Part shown: positions 1-8,140 of the stretch, in pieces
Layout of the letters: every line of letters begins with the position of its first letter
Position numbering within the stretch: position 1 is the stretch's first letter
The notes under the pieces: model-generated
Seen by the model: only the letters and a program-made list of their open reading frames with translations
Databases searched by the model: none
Told to the model about the DNA's origin: nothing
IMG/VR virus record: IMGVR_UViG_3300032304_002675
Location: 1-42,218 of that record
Source: a virus
Direction: 5' to 3' (one strand)
Length of the DNA: 42,218 bases
Position numbers and translations under genes: made by a program

Positions 1-390
1 ACACCAACGCCCACAGCAAGCGCCACACCATCACCCACAGCAAGTGCCACATCGACACCTACAGCAAGTGCCACACCGACACCTACAGCAAGCGCCACAC
101 CTACAAGAACATCAACACCATCACCTACGGCAAGTGCCACACCTACAAGAACATCAACACCAACGCCCACAGCAAGCGCCACACCGACGCCTACGGCAAG
201 TGCTACGCCCACAAGAACATCTACACCAACGCCCACGGCAAGTGCCACACCGACACCCACGGCAAGTGCTACGCCTACAAGAACATCTACACCAACGCCC
301 ACAGCAAGCGCCACACCGACACCCACGGCAAGTGCTACGCCAACACCTACAGTCACTCCAACACCCACGGTAGCAACACCTACATCTCCT
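1..390 (+). repeat. Tandem Thr/Pro/Ala-coding low-complexity repeat
   Basis: Imperfect 24-base units (an acaccaacgcccacagcaag-type core) repeat from base 1 to about 370, interspersed with acaagaacatc variants that code TRTS. In frame 1 they encode a TPTPTASA stalk. Other frames also stay open here because of the repetition, so the His/Gln-rich ORF in this stretch is a shadow. Such tracts are prone to slippage and length variation. Confidence 0.85.
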
Positions 391-3009
391 CTATTTGCTT
401 GGGGAGATAATTCTGTGGGTCAGTTGGGGGATGGCACCATAACTGATAAGTCTTCGCCAACACAAATAGGAACAGATAATTGGTCAAGTGTTGCTTGTGG
501 AAATAGTTACACTTTGGCAATTGGAAATGATGGAAAACTTTTCGCTTGGGGAAGCCATTCTAATGGTCAATTAGGAGTGGGAGGCTCCTTATCTAATAGG
601 ACTTCTCCAACACAAGTGGGAACAGACAATTGGTTAGGTGTTGCTTGTGGGGCTTTGCACACATTGGCAATTAGAAGCGATAGAAAACTTTTTGCTTGGG
701 GTTCGAATAGTGATGGGAGGCTAGGAAATGGAACTGTTTCTTTGGGATTTAGCGCCCCAATACAAATAGGAACAGATGATTGGTCAAGTGTTGCCTGTGG
801 AAATCGTCATACTTTAGCAATTAGAAACGATGGAAAACTTTTTGCTTGGGGAGATAATTCTGTTGGTCAGTTGGGAGATGGCACCACAACTGATAAGTCT
901 TCACCAACACAAATAGGTACAGACAATTGGTTGAGTGTTGTTTCTCAATCTGGGGCTCTTCACACTTTGGCGATTAGAAGTGATGGAAAACTTTTTGCTT
1001 GGGGAGCGAATTCTGTTGGTCAGTTAGGAGTGTCAGGCGCCTTGACTAGTAGGACTTCGCCAACACAAGTAGGCACAGACAATTGGTCAAGTGTTGCTTG
1101 TGGAAGTAATTACACTTTGGCAATTAGAAGTGATGGAAAACTTTTTGCTTGGGGGTGGAATATCGCCGGGCAGTTGGGGGATGGCACTACAGAGACTAGG
1201 TATTCTGGAATACAAATAGGAACAGATAATTGGTCAAGTGTTGCCTGTGGTAGTGCCAGCACTTTGGCAATTAGAAGTGATGGAAAACTTTTTGCTTGGG
1301 GAGCGAATGGCTCTGGGCAGCTAGGAGATGGAACTACAACTGACAAGTCTATTCCAACACAAATAGGCAACAATAACTGGTCTGTGGTGTCTAGTGGTGG
1401 TAGTCATTCATTAGCAATTCCTTTAGGAAATCTATGGTCTCAAGTTGGCTCAGACATAAATGGAGAGGCGTCTCAAGACTATAGCGGATGGAGTGTAAGT
1501 TCAAATGGGGCGGGAGATGTTATTGCGATTGGGGCTCCTTATAACAATGGAAATGGAATTGACTCAGGTCATGTGAGAGTTTACGCTTGGAATGGAGCAT
1601 CATGGGCACAAAGAGGTTCAGATATCGACGGAGAAGCCGCATCGGATTATAGTGGAGTCAGTGTTAGTTTAAATAATGATGGTACTATTGTTGCTATAGG
1701 CGCACCACAAAATGACGGAGCAGGTTCAAATTCTGGTCATGTAAGAGTTTATGTTTGGAATGGAACTTCATGGATTCAAAGAGGAACAGATATCAATGGA
1801 GAAGCTGCCGGAGATCAAAGCGGAACCTCGGTCAGCATAAGTGACGACGGAACTGTTGTTGCGATTGGCGCTCCATATAATGATGGCAACGGAATCGATT
1901 CTGGTCACGTGAGAGTTTACGCTTGGAACGGCACTTCCTGGGCTCAGAGAGGAACAGATATCAACGGAGAAGCCGCCGGAGATCAAAGTGGACATTGTGT
2001 AAGTTTAAGTGGAGATGGCGCTATCGTTGCTATAGGGGCTCCATTAAATGACGGAGGTGGATCGAACTCGGGTCATGTAAGAGTTTTTGCTTGGAATGGT
2101 ACTTCCTGGGCGAAGAGAGGAAATGACATAGACGGCAAAACGACTAGCGACCAGAGTGGTGTTGTATTGAGCACGAATATAGTAGGAACAATCGTAGCAA
2201 TAGGATCCTATTACAGCGATGCCAACGGCGTAGATTCTGGCCAAGTTAGGGTTTTTGAATGGAACGGCACTTCTTGGACGCAAAGAGGAAACGATATTAA
2301 TGGAGAATTGGCTGGGGATCGTTTGGGCACAGGTATTAGTCTGAGTGAAAGCGGCGACATTCTTGCAATCGGCGCTTCCTACAACGATGGAAATGGCGCT
2401 GACGCTGGTAGTGTGCGAGTCTATACTTGGAACGGAATTTCATGGATTAGAAGAGGAAACGATATTGATGGAGAATCGGCAGGAGATCTAAGCGGCTACA
2501 GCGCAGCATTGAGCAATAAAGGAAACACTCTTGTTATCGGAACTCCGGGAAACAACGGATTTACAGGTCGCGTTAGAATTTATTCGTGGAATGGAACATT
2601 AGGCTCGCAAGGTTTTGGAAATTTAGGTACGCACACAACAGATACAGGAGATATCAATACTGCTGGTGCGTTTACTTTGACGGACGTGCGATCAACAGCC
2701 AGCAAGACAGGTTATTTCACCAATTTTGCATCTTTTTCACAGTTGGGATCTTTGTCGTTCAATACGAGTGTCGGTACGAGTCTGAGATTCTATCATCCAG
2801 CCTTGGGAACTTTTGTTTCAAACAGTATAACAACAACATCTAACATATCGACACCGGGCAAAGTAAGAAACATAACGATAATAGGCACTCTTAGTGGTGG
2901 AACATTAGGGAACATATCGCCGAACAACATTCCAGTAAGATTGGCAGTTTCTTTCACGCAGTCTGGTGCGGCAATAAGTTCTTCTATAAACTTGAACCTG
3001 GGGCAATAA
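1..3009 (+). CDS. Giant adhesin-like protein with Thr/Pro stalk, RCC1 propeller and second seven-repeat propeller (5' end missing)
   Basis: The frame is open from base 1, so the gene begins upstream; 1002 residues are visible. Residues 1-130 are a low-complexity Thr/Pro/Ala/Ser stalk built on TPTPTASA units. Residues about 130-475 hold seven RCC1-type repeats, each with LFAWG...GQLG and a following (S/C)GxxxTLAI strand, which fits a seven-bladed propeller. Residues about 478-870 hold seven copies of a second unit (W.QRG.DI.GE..D.SG, then IAIGAP..D, then SGHVRVY.WNG), similar to FG-GAP/integrin-alpha or WD-like blades. About 130 further residues form an unrecognised C-terminal domain. There is no signal peptide in view. 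Placed in a phage with a nearby tail module, it could be a receptor-binding or tail-fibre protein; that role is inferred. The domain calls are firm and the function is not. Confidence 0.8.
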   Translation, partial: TPTPTASATPSPTASATSTPTASATPTPTASATPTRTSTPSPTASATPTRTSTPTPTASATPTPTASATPTRTSTPTPTASATPTPTASATPTRTSTPTPTASATPTPTASATPTPTVTPTPTVATPTSPLFAWGDNSVGQLGDGTITDKSSPTQIGTDNWSSVACGNSYTLAIGNDGKLFAWGSHSNGQLGVGGSLSNRTSPTQVGTDNWLGVACGALHTLAIRSDRKLFAWGSNSDGRLGNGTVSLGFSAPIQIGTDDWSSVACGNRHTLAIRNDGKLFAWGDNSVGQLGDGTTTDKSSPTQIGTDNWLSVVSQSGALHTLAIRSDGKLFAWGANSVGQLGVSGALTSRTSPTQVGTDNWSSVACGSNYTLAIRSDGKLFAWGWNIAGQLGDGTTETRYSGIQIGTDNWSSVACGSASTLAIRSDGKLFAWGANGSGQLGDGTTTDKSIPTQIGNNNWSVVSSGGSHSLAIPLGNLWSQVGSDINGEASQDYSGWSVSSNGAGDVIAIGAPYNNGNGIDSGHVRVYAWNGASWAQRGSDIDGEAASDYSGVSVSLNNDGTIVAIGAPQNDGAGSNSGHVRVYVWNGTSWIQRGTDINGEAAGDQSGTSVSISDDGTVVAIGAPYNDGNGIDSGHVRVYAWNGTSWAQRGTDINGEAAGDQSGHCVSLSGDGAIVAIGAPLNDGGGSNSGHVRVFAWNGTSWAKRGNDIDGKTTSDQSGVVLSTNIVGTIVAIGSYYSDANGVDSGQVRVFEWNGTSWTQRGNDINGELAGDRLGTGISLSESGDILAIGASYNDGNGADAGSVRVYTWNGISWIRRGNDIDGESAGDLSGYSAALSNKGNTLVIGTPGNNGFTGRVRIYSWNGTLGSQGFGNLGTHTTDTGDINTAGAFTLTDVRSTASKTGYFTNFASFSQLGSLSFNTSVGTSLRFYHPALGTFVSNSITTTSNISTPGKVRNITIIGTLSGGTLGNISPNNIPVRLAVSFTQSGAAISSSINLNLGQ

Positions 3010-3010
3010 A

Positions 3011-3877
3011 GTGAAATTTTCAGAATTTGCATCAAATAAGAACAAAAAAAAAGTAGTCTTAATAATAGGATCCGCAAGATCACCGGATTGTTGCCCGAAT
3101 GAAAAAAGCAAAACGCACAAACTTGCCGATCATTTGACTAGTAAATTTAAAGATGAAGTTTTGTTCGAAATCATCGATTTGTCAGTAAAGTGTGATGGAA
3201 TAAATGTACAACCTTGCAAAGGATGCGTAAGCACATCGGCTTTTCACTGCGCCTGGCCGTGCAATTGTTATAGCAAGGAGTCCGATCCGAAAGACTTGAT
3301 GCAAAACCAAGATGTATATGAAAAACTTGAGGATTGTGATGGGTTTTTTGTTTTAACTCCAATCAATTGGAGTGCTTGTTCAAGTGTAGTGAAGAGTTTT
3401 TTTGATAGACTTGTGTGCGCTAGTTTAACAATTACAGCAAAAGAAGCCGGAGAAATACTCGGCAAAGATTCGATAAAAGATAGTAGAAAAACAAGAAAGA
3501 TCGAAAAAGAAGGTAAGCACAATGATCTGCTGAAGAATCATCTTCAAGGAAAGTACGCAGGGTTTTTTGCTCATGGAAATGAAGGCGGCTCCGATTACTT
3601 AGAATTTTCCGCTAAAAAGAAGACTAACTTGCCCATCATTCCCGAAAGTCTCACAGAATATGAAAACAAGCACGGCAAGGAAGATGTATCTAAACTTTTA
3701 GACCCGTTGGTCAGACAGTGTGTTTACTCAGGAATTTTTGTTCCCGATGATTGCATTCGTGTCGTAACCTATGGATTTGGAGTTTCGTATTCTGATGTGA
3801 ACGATTTATTCAAAAAAGACGAAGAGTTAAAAGAATCTTCTTCAGAAGTGTTTGAAAATTTTGTTTCTAAACTTTAG
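3011..3877 (+). CDS. NAD(P)H-dependent FMN reductase / flavodoxin-fold protein
   Basis: Starts at GTG one base after the stop of the upstream gene, so probably co-transcribed with it; 288 residues. Residues 14-130 look like the NADPH-dependent FMN reductase fold: a hydrophobic strand followed by the GSAR phosphate-binding loop, a Cys cluster (PCKGC, then CAWPC) where family members have C-x2-C, then the LTPINWSACSS segment that contacts flavin, and SFFDRL. The family transfers electrons from NAD(P)H to FMN, quinones or other acceptors. The C-terminal 130 residues are unassigned. The N-terminus (MKFSEFASN) faintly resembles the leader described elsewhere in this window but lacks the closing Glu. 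It converges with the next gene, the stops overlapping in TTAG. Confidence 0.75.
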   Translation: MKFSEFASNKNKKKVVLIIGSARSPDCCPNEKSKTHKLADHLTSKFKDEVLFEIIDLSVKCDGINVQPCKGCVSTSAFHCAWPCNCYSKESDPKDLMQNQDVYEKLEDCDGFFVLTPINWSACSSVVKSFFDRLVCASLTITAKEAGEILGKDSIKDSRKTRKIEKEGKHNDLLKNHLQGKYAGFFAHGNEGGSDYLEFSAKKKTNLPIIPESLTEYENKHGKEDVSKLLDPLVRQCVYSGIFVPDDCIRVVTYGFGVSYSDVNDLFKKDEELKESSSEVFENFVSKL

Positions 3878-4650
3878 TCTGAAAAAACTACGCACCAATA
3901 GATTTTGCCGTTTTTGTCTGCTTTTGTTCCAAATCCAACCTTTTCATAGTCTGACCCGAGAATGTTCCATCTATGTCCGGGGCTCCACATCCAGCTATTA
4001 ACAACTTCGTCTTCATCTTTTTGACCCCAGGCTATATTTTCTCCGACCGAATTTGAGTCTATAACTTTTGCCAAATCTTTCATACTGGAGTGTTCTAGGT
4101 TCTCTTCTCTTGCCATTTTTTCGGCATGGTTTTTTGCGTATTTGCAAAGAGATTCATTCATTTTCAACGTCTTATAGCCTCTTGAAACTCTCTCTTTGTT
4201 GTGATTTTCAAGAAGTTTCACTTCGATCGTTGAATATTGGATATTATTCTCGACGTGTTTGTTTAGAAATTGATCAAACTTATTTTTATCATATCCCTCC
4301 ATCCTCGACAGTTCTTTTTTGTTTTTTAGAATCAAAACAGTAGGAAGAGATTTAACTTTATAGAGTTTTTTAAGGTCTTCTCTTTGATCTACATTGACTT
4401 CGCATATGACAAAATCTTTTAGATTTTTTGAGGCGAGATTTGTCTTTAGTTTCACACAATAAACACACCAATCGGCTCCAAAAACGATAAGAACTTTTTT
4501 GTCTTTATGACTTATTGCTTTTTCGTAATTATCCTCAACAACAGGCTTAGAAATTTGAGGTGCTGGTGCGGGGGAAACGATTTCAGAAGGATCGACTATC
4601 TTGTTACTGCACCCCGATATAAGCAATAAAATTAAAAGAAATTTTTTCAT
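3874..4650 (-). CDS. Lipoprotein with thioredoxin and CAP/SCP domains
   Basis: 258 residues, behind an AAGGAGG ribosome site three bases before ATG. An N-terminal lipoprotein signal is visible (hydrophobic LLILLL, then ISGC with the lipid-attached Cys14). Residues 40-135 form a thioredoxin domain with WCVYC (Cys62, Cys65) and the cis-Pro loop SLPT. Residues 142-258 form a CAP/SCP (YkwD-like) domain with His187 in EHSS, GENIAWG at 203-209 and SPGHRWNIL with His226; these are typical CAP cavity residues. The protein is expected to be anchored in an outer envelope membrane of an infected cell. Both domains are recognisable; the combination in one phage-encoded lipoprotein is unusual. Possible roles are disulfide handling or envelope modification during infection (inference). 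Confidence 0.85.
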   Translation of the reverse strand: MKKFLLILLLISGCSNKIVDPSEIVSPAPAPQISKPVVEDNYEKAISHKDKKVLIVFGADWCVYCVKLKTNLASKNLKDFVICEVNVDQREDLKKLYKVKSLPTVLILKNKKELSRMEGYDKNKFDQFLNKHVENNIQYSTIEVKLLENHNKERVSRGYKTLKMNESLCKYAKNHAEKMAREENLEHSSMKDLAKVIDSNSVGENIAWGQKDEDEVVNSWMWSPGHRWNILGSDYEKVGFGTKADKNGKIYWCVVFSD

Positions 4651-4721
4651 ATGCCTCCTTGCATTATTCTGCTAAAAATATGTAGGAGACGATCTAGGCA
4701 ATAAGCTGAGGATTTTTTCCG

Positions 4722-5294
4722 TTAGAGACCAAGTCCACGGGGCTTCATCCCATAAGACAGCCTTAATTTATCTATTCCGCTATTTAAAGCACGCCAAGCA
4801 GAGGCATAAGAAATTTCAAGTTCTTGGCCCATTCTTCTTACTGTCATTCCTTCTGAGCACATGCGAAGAACTCTTCTCTCTAAGTTTGTTAATATTTTTG
4901 CTGATCTTTTGACGAGTTCTTCTAAGGAATCAGAGGTTATTGATTTCTTTATCGACTTAATACATGAAAGATTTTTTCGAATGTGTCTTTTTTTGTTTTT
5001 CAATGCAGATAAGTTTTTTTGCATTTCTTTATTTATTAGGTTTTTAGCAATCTGCTCTGATCCGGGCTTTGCTTTTTTTGCAATTTCGACCGCATCTTTA
5101 AACGCATCTTCTACATCATCATATTGTGCGTGAGGCAGTGAGTCATAGAACTTGTTTATGATCTTATGACTATTGTTTTTTTCTATATTTTTCACAAATG
5201 AAGATTCAACAATAGTTTTAGAACTCACTGGCTCTAGTTGTTTTTGAAGATAATACGCCAAAAAAGTCATAACATATATAGTTTCTAAAGCCAT
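4722..5294 (-). CDS. Sigma-70 region-4-like helix-turn-helix protein
   Basis: 190 residues. The C-terminal 55 residues look like a sigma region 4 or LuxR-type helix-turn-helix: LTNLERRVLRMCSEGMT, then VRRMGQELEIS and SYASAWRALNSGIDKLR, closely following the 'L...E..V..L...G.t..EIA..L.is...V' pattern. The N-terminal 130 residues are Lys-rich, helical and unrecognised, so regions 2 and 3 of a full sigma factor are not evident. The start overlaps the end of the upstream gene by 10 bases. A second Met at residue 9 is an alternative start. It could be a phage transcription regulator or divergent sigma factor; only the HTH is supported. Confidence 0.6.
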   Translation of the reverse strand: MALETIYVMTFLAYYLQKQLEPVSSKTIVESSFVKNIEKNNSHKIINKFYDSLPHAQYDDVEDAFKDAVEIAKKAKPGSEQIAKNLINKEMQKNLSALKNKKRHIRKNLSCIKSIKKSITSDSLEELVKRSAKILTNLERRVLRMCSEGMTVRRMGQELEISYASAWRALNSGIDKLRLSYGMKPRGLGL

Positions 5295-5863
5295 AAACTA
5301 ACCGGGCACCAGACTCTGTTCGTTAGTCTTGCAAGAAACAATCCTCTATTAACCCAATTATTACAATTCGTAACGCAGTTGTATCTTAAATTGGAATTGT
5401 AATAGTTTCCTTTTTGATAGAATTCTGGCTTTTTCTTAATTTCTTCTCCATAAAATGAATCTAGAATATGTTGTTTAATGACGAAAATTTGTCTCTCGTC
5501 AGCTTCCATCAATTTAGAATTTGAAGGAATCTCATCAATAAATTCAATTCTAAGAACAGTTTTATTGATGCCAAAAAATGCAGTAAGAAAATGTTCTATC
5601 TTAAGTTCTGCCCACGTTCTTGTTTCAAGGAATATCTTTCTATCTCCCCAACCTATTTTTATGAACTTTGCTCTGGGGGTGAATACGTCTTCGAAGAAAG
5701 TTGATTCAAAAACATAGTCTGCGTGAATCGCATCTCTTGCTATATATAAATAATTCCCCGCACCCGGCTTTATTTTGCCAATTCTGATTTGAGAAAAAAT
5801 AAGACAAAAGATAAAATATAAAAAGAAAATTGGTAAGCAATAAAGAAAAAATAGAAGAGCCAA
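5285..5863 (-). CDS. DUF2459-like membrane-anchored protein (TTG start)
   Basis: I chose a TTG at 5863 because AGGAGA lies five bases upstream of it and it begins just after the stop of the preceding gene (5872). The long in-frame ATG at 5956 would overlap that gene by 85 bases with a highly basic extension. The product is 192 residues: one N-terminal transmembrane segment (ALLFFLYCLPIFFLYFIFCLIF), then a domain matching the DUF2459/TIGR02117 pattern: IGWGDRKIFLETRTWAEL, a central strand, FYQKGNYYNS and NCNNWVNRGLFLA near the C-terminus. The conserved Asn-Cys-Asn-x-Trp suggests a papain-like or related hydrolase site, but the family's activity is unknown to me. It lies in a minus-strand cluster with the GP88-like and HTH genes. 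Confidence 0.7.
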   Translation of the reverse strand: MALLFFLYCLPIFFLYFIFCLIFSQIRIGKIKPGAGNYLYIARDAIHADYVFESTFFEDVFTPRAKFIKIGWGDRKIFLETRTWAELKIEHFLTAFFGINKTVLRIEFIDEIPSNSKLMEADERQIFVIKQHILDSFYGEEIKKKPEFYQKGNYYNSNLRYNCVTNCNNWVNRGLFLARLTNRVWCPVSLWL

Positions 5864-5871
5864 TTTGTCTC

Positions 5872-6921
5872 CTAGTGCTGAGTTAACAGTATGGTTTTGA
5901 TATCTTTTCTGAAGGCTGCGTCGTCGCCATCTCCCGGAGTGATAATGACGTGCCACTTTTGATCTTCTCCCTTTGGAGTAGACATCATTTCTCCATAAGT
6001 TATAACTTGACTTATTGGCAGCACAAAATGTTTTGCCACTCTTTCTTTAAGTTTTTGCTCGTCAGATATTTTCATCAAATCAAGATCTCGAAACAAATCT
6101 TTAGGAACTACGATTGAAAGTTTATTGGTGGCAAAATCAACTTTACCTGTTTGTGTGGTATTTGCTCCACTCGAAAATGTTGTTTGAAAAGATGCGTCAT
6201 TAGCCACGTCAGCTAATTTGGTATATGCATAACTATCGATGTTGTGTCCATCTTCTTTTAACCTTCTCATCACACTTTCTGCAATTTGCTTGTATTTTTT
6301 AGAGAAGAAATCCCCAGAGTCATTCCATCGTAGAAGCACTCTTGGCTTGTATCCTTGGTAGGCTTTATGTTCATCACATTTACTCTTAAGTTCTTTGTAA
6401 AGTTGCTCTTCATATTTCTCGGGATGATTGATAAGAAAGTTCAATCTTCTTGTCATGCTGTCGTACGCTTCGGAATATTGTATGTACCTTCCGTGTCTGG
6501 CATAGCATATAACAACGCACTGCCCTGCTCCGGGACATGTGTTTATAACATAGAACTTGCCTTCATTTTGATCATATACTATTCCTCGAAATGCAGGAAT
6601 TCCTGTTTTATATACGAATTCATTCGGTCCACCGCTCTTTAGTATTTTATCATTTGTGTTAACAATTGTTTTGGGAGGCTCATTCATTCTTTTTGCGAAG
6701 TCTTCTATGTCAACATCTCCATCTTTAAACAAATCTGACCTGGAGTGAACGAATGGCATAGAAAGCGGGAATTTTTCTCTTTCAGACGTTTTCTTCCCAT
6801 AATTTGCCCGAACAGCATTGAGATATTCTACAAGTTCATCAGGATTCAAACATGTTTTTTGAACGTCCGAAAAATCTCCATCCCAATCCGCCTCATTAAT
6901 AAGCCACTTTTTGAATTGCAT
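5872..6921 (-). CDS. GP88-like phage protein with capsid-targeting-like leader
   Basis: 349 residues. The first ten (MQFKKWLINE, followed by AD) match a T4-type capsid-targeting leader, with I-N-E then Ala as the predicted protease site. Residues about 120-240 follow the phage gene-product-88 family pattern: NTCPGAGQC, CYARHGRY (Cys-rich metal-binding look), a helical region, then LLRWNDSGDF and SYAYTKLADV. Its biochemical activity is not established to my knowledge. The C-terminal 100 residues are variable. No Shine-Dalgarno sequence is visible; TAAATAAA sits four bases before the ATG. It is the first gene of a minus-strand group and diverges from the DUF3445 gene across 34 bases. Confidence 0.7.
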   Translation of the reverse strand: MQFKKWLINEADWDGDFSDVQKTCLNPDELVEYLNAVRANYGKKTSEREKFPLSMPFVHSRSDLFKDGDVDIEDFAKRMNEPPKTIVNTNDKILKSGGPNEFVYKTGIPAFRGIVYDQNEGKFYVINTCPGAGQCVVICYARHGRYIQYSEAYDSMTRRLNFLINHPEKYEEQLYKELKSKCDEHKAYQGYKPRVLLRWNDSGDFFSKKYKQIAESVMRRLKEDGHNIDSYAYTKLADVANDASFQTTFSSGANTTQTGKVDFATNKLSIVVPKDLFRDLDLMKISDEQKLKERVAKHFVLPISQVITYGEMMSTPKGEDQKWHVIITPGDGDDAAFRKDIKTILLTQH

Positions 6922-6955
6922 GATCTTTATTTAGGGCGCAAACTCTACTAATTTT

Positions 6956-7696
6956 ATGTACGATGTTTATAAAAAAGGCTATAACACCCTTCCTAATTTA
7001 AGAAAATTGAATCCAGAGGAAGTGTTCGAAAAGGACAAATCGGACTCGCAGACTCTTCGAATCGAAAAAGAAGAAGCTTTATTGAATCAAAATTACTTCA
7101 TGGAGTCTGATCAGGACCCGAAAATTTATGATGCCTGCGCAGAGTGGATTCGTAAATTTTATCCTTCAAGGCTAAAAAGTGATAATTATCTAGATGTAGC
7201 AAAAGAAACAGAGGAAGACTTCTTAATTCATAGAATGAATTCAGAAAAAGATTGGCTTAGCAGTGCCCATGTTTGTTTTGCTAGTCATTGGCTTCCAGAA
7301 GATAAGATAGGAAAGTCATTTGAGCAGATACACATGCCAGTGCCCATGAATCTTAAAAATAGCAAAAAGCTTGTAGAGGCAATGATTCACGGCGGTATTT
7401 TCGAACGGTTCGTGTGGAGTGTTGTTTACGACAATAGATATAATTTTCATCCAAGACTTCCCTATAAAAAATTCAATAAGAATAATCCGGAAGTTCTTAT
7501 AAAAGTTGAACGACAAGTGACAGTCGGTTTTTCAGAACAAAATTTTTGTCTATTTATATTGAGACAATATTTGATTCAAGAAAAAGATTTAGACAAAAAA
7601 ACATTAGCAGGAGTGATTGAATCGATGACGCCTGAACAAAAAAGATATAAAGGACTAGAAAATTGTTCTGATTTGGTCGAATATCTCAAATCTTAG
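6956..7696 (+). CDS. DUF3445 / haem-dependent oxidative N-demethylase-like protein
   Basis: 246 residues. Residues about 80-210 match the DUF3445 (HODM-like alpha subunit) layout: TEEDFLIH, then CFASHWLPEDKIGKSF (family C-F-P-S-x-W...EK-x-G), IHMPVP, a spacer with ERFVWSV, and IKVERQVTVGF followed by FCLFILRQYL (family ERQ-x-L-x-R-L-P...FTIR). Known members bind haem and oxidatively demethylate dimethylamine-type substrates. Some usual residues differ (for example Ala for Pro before the Ser-x-Trp, and Val-Gly-Phe for Arg-Leu-Pro), so catalysis is uncertain. No obvious ribosome site precedes the ATG. It lies on the + strand, its end overlapping the opposing metallothionein-like remnant. Confidence 0.7.
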   Translation: MYDVYKKGYNTLPNLRKLNPEEVFEKDKSDSQTLRIEKEEALLNQNYFMESDQDPKIYDACAEWIRKFYPSRLKSDNYLDVAKETEEDFLIHRMNSEKDWLSSAHVCFASHWLPEDKIGKSFEQIHMPVPMNLKNSKKLVEAMIHGGIFERFVWSVVYDNRYNFHPRLPYKKFNKNNPEVLIKVERQVTVGFSEQNFCLFILRQYLIQEKDLDKKTLAGVIESMTPEQKRYKGLENCSDLVEYLKS

Positions 7697-7792
7697 TTTT
7701 GCAAGAACATCCCTCGCATTTGCAGTTTTTGCACGTGCATTTTCCACATTTTCCTTCCTTACATGGGGGACAATTACATTTACCTATCTTGA

Positions 7793-7871
7793 GGCGAGAA
7801 CGCCCCTACTTTCGTAGAAAGTTTGCCTATTGCAGATCGTGAGCGATAGCGAACGAGCAAAATAGGCAAAC
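7793..7871 (+). other. Left-end stem-loops of the IS element
   Basis: Three hairpins follow the left boundary. GGCG-AGAA-CGCC spans about 7793-7804; CTAC-TTTC-GTAG spans 7806-7817. An 11-bp stem GTTTGCCTATT (7821-7831) pairs with AATAGGCAAAC (7861-7871), enclosing a smaller ATCG-TGAG-CGAT hairpin. Subterminal hairpins of this kind are the recognition structures of IS200/IS605 ends; the longest could also be a transcription attenuator or RHH operator upstream of the gene at 7991. Confidence 0.55.
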
Positions 7872-7990
7872 CTCTTTAGGGTAGTGGGATGAATCGCCGT
7901 TAATCATAGTACGACATGGATTCATGCCCTTTTCAATGGTTCCCCTAAAATTCGGATCAAAAATCAGTTCTAGCATACTATATACAATGT

Positions 7991-8140
7991 ATGAGCAAAG
8001 AGAACAAAGAAAAAGATATGCTGATTCGTGTTCAACCATCATTGTTTGAGCAGTTCAAGAAAAAGTGTGAAGAAAACTATAAGACAATAAGTGAAGTAGT
8101 CCGTGATTTCATGGTCAACTACACCAAAGAGGACAATTGA
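7991..8140 (+). CDS. Small ribbon-helix-helix (CopG/Arc-like) protein of the IS element
   Basis: 49 residues. After a charged MSKENKEKD start, MLIRVQPSLFEQFKKKC fits the beta strand and first helix of a ribbon-helix-helix domain, and YKTISEVVRDFMVNY fits the second helix. Arc/CopG proteins with this fold bind DNA as dimers and often autoregulate. The TGA overlaps the TTG start of tnpB (TTGA), so the two are probably translationally coupled. An out-of-frame ATG at 7987 gives only a 20-residue product. Likely role: repressor of the element's promoter or an accessory to TnpB (inference). Confidence 0.75.
   Translation: MSKENKEKDMLIRVQPSLFEQFKKKCEENYKTISEVVRDFMVNYTKEDN

Noticed and set aside
44-373. 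His/Gln/Pro-rich 109-residue ORF in the 5' repeat
   Set aside because: Out of frame with the Thr/Pro stalk that continues directly into the RCC1 repeats; open only because of the tandem repeat.
1-390. CRISPR-like short repeats
   Set aside because: Units are contiguous coding repeats without unique spacers.
5864-5956. ATG start for the DUF2459-like gene
   Set aside because: Would overlap the preceding gene by 85 bases; TTG at 5863 has a strong ribosome site and starts the membrane segment.
7987-8049. ORF from the first ATG at 7987
   Set aside because: Only 20 residues with no family resemblance; the RHH frame from 7991 is coherent and coupled to tnpB.
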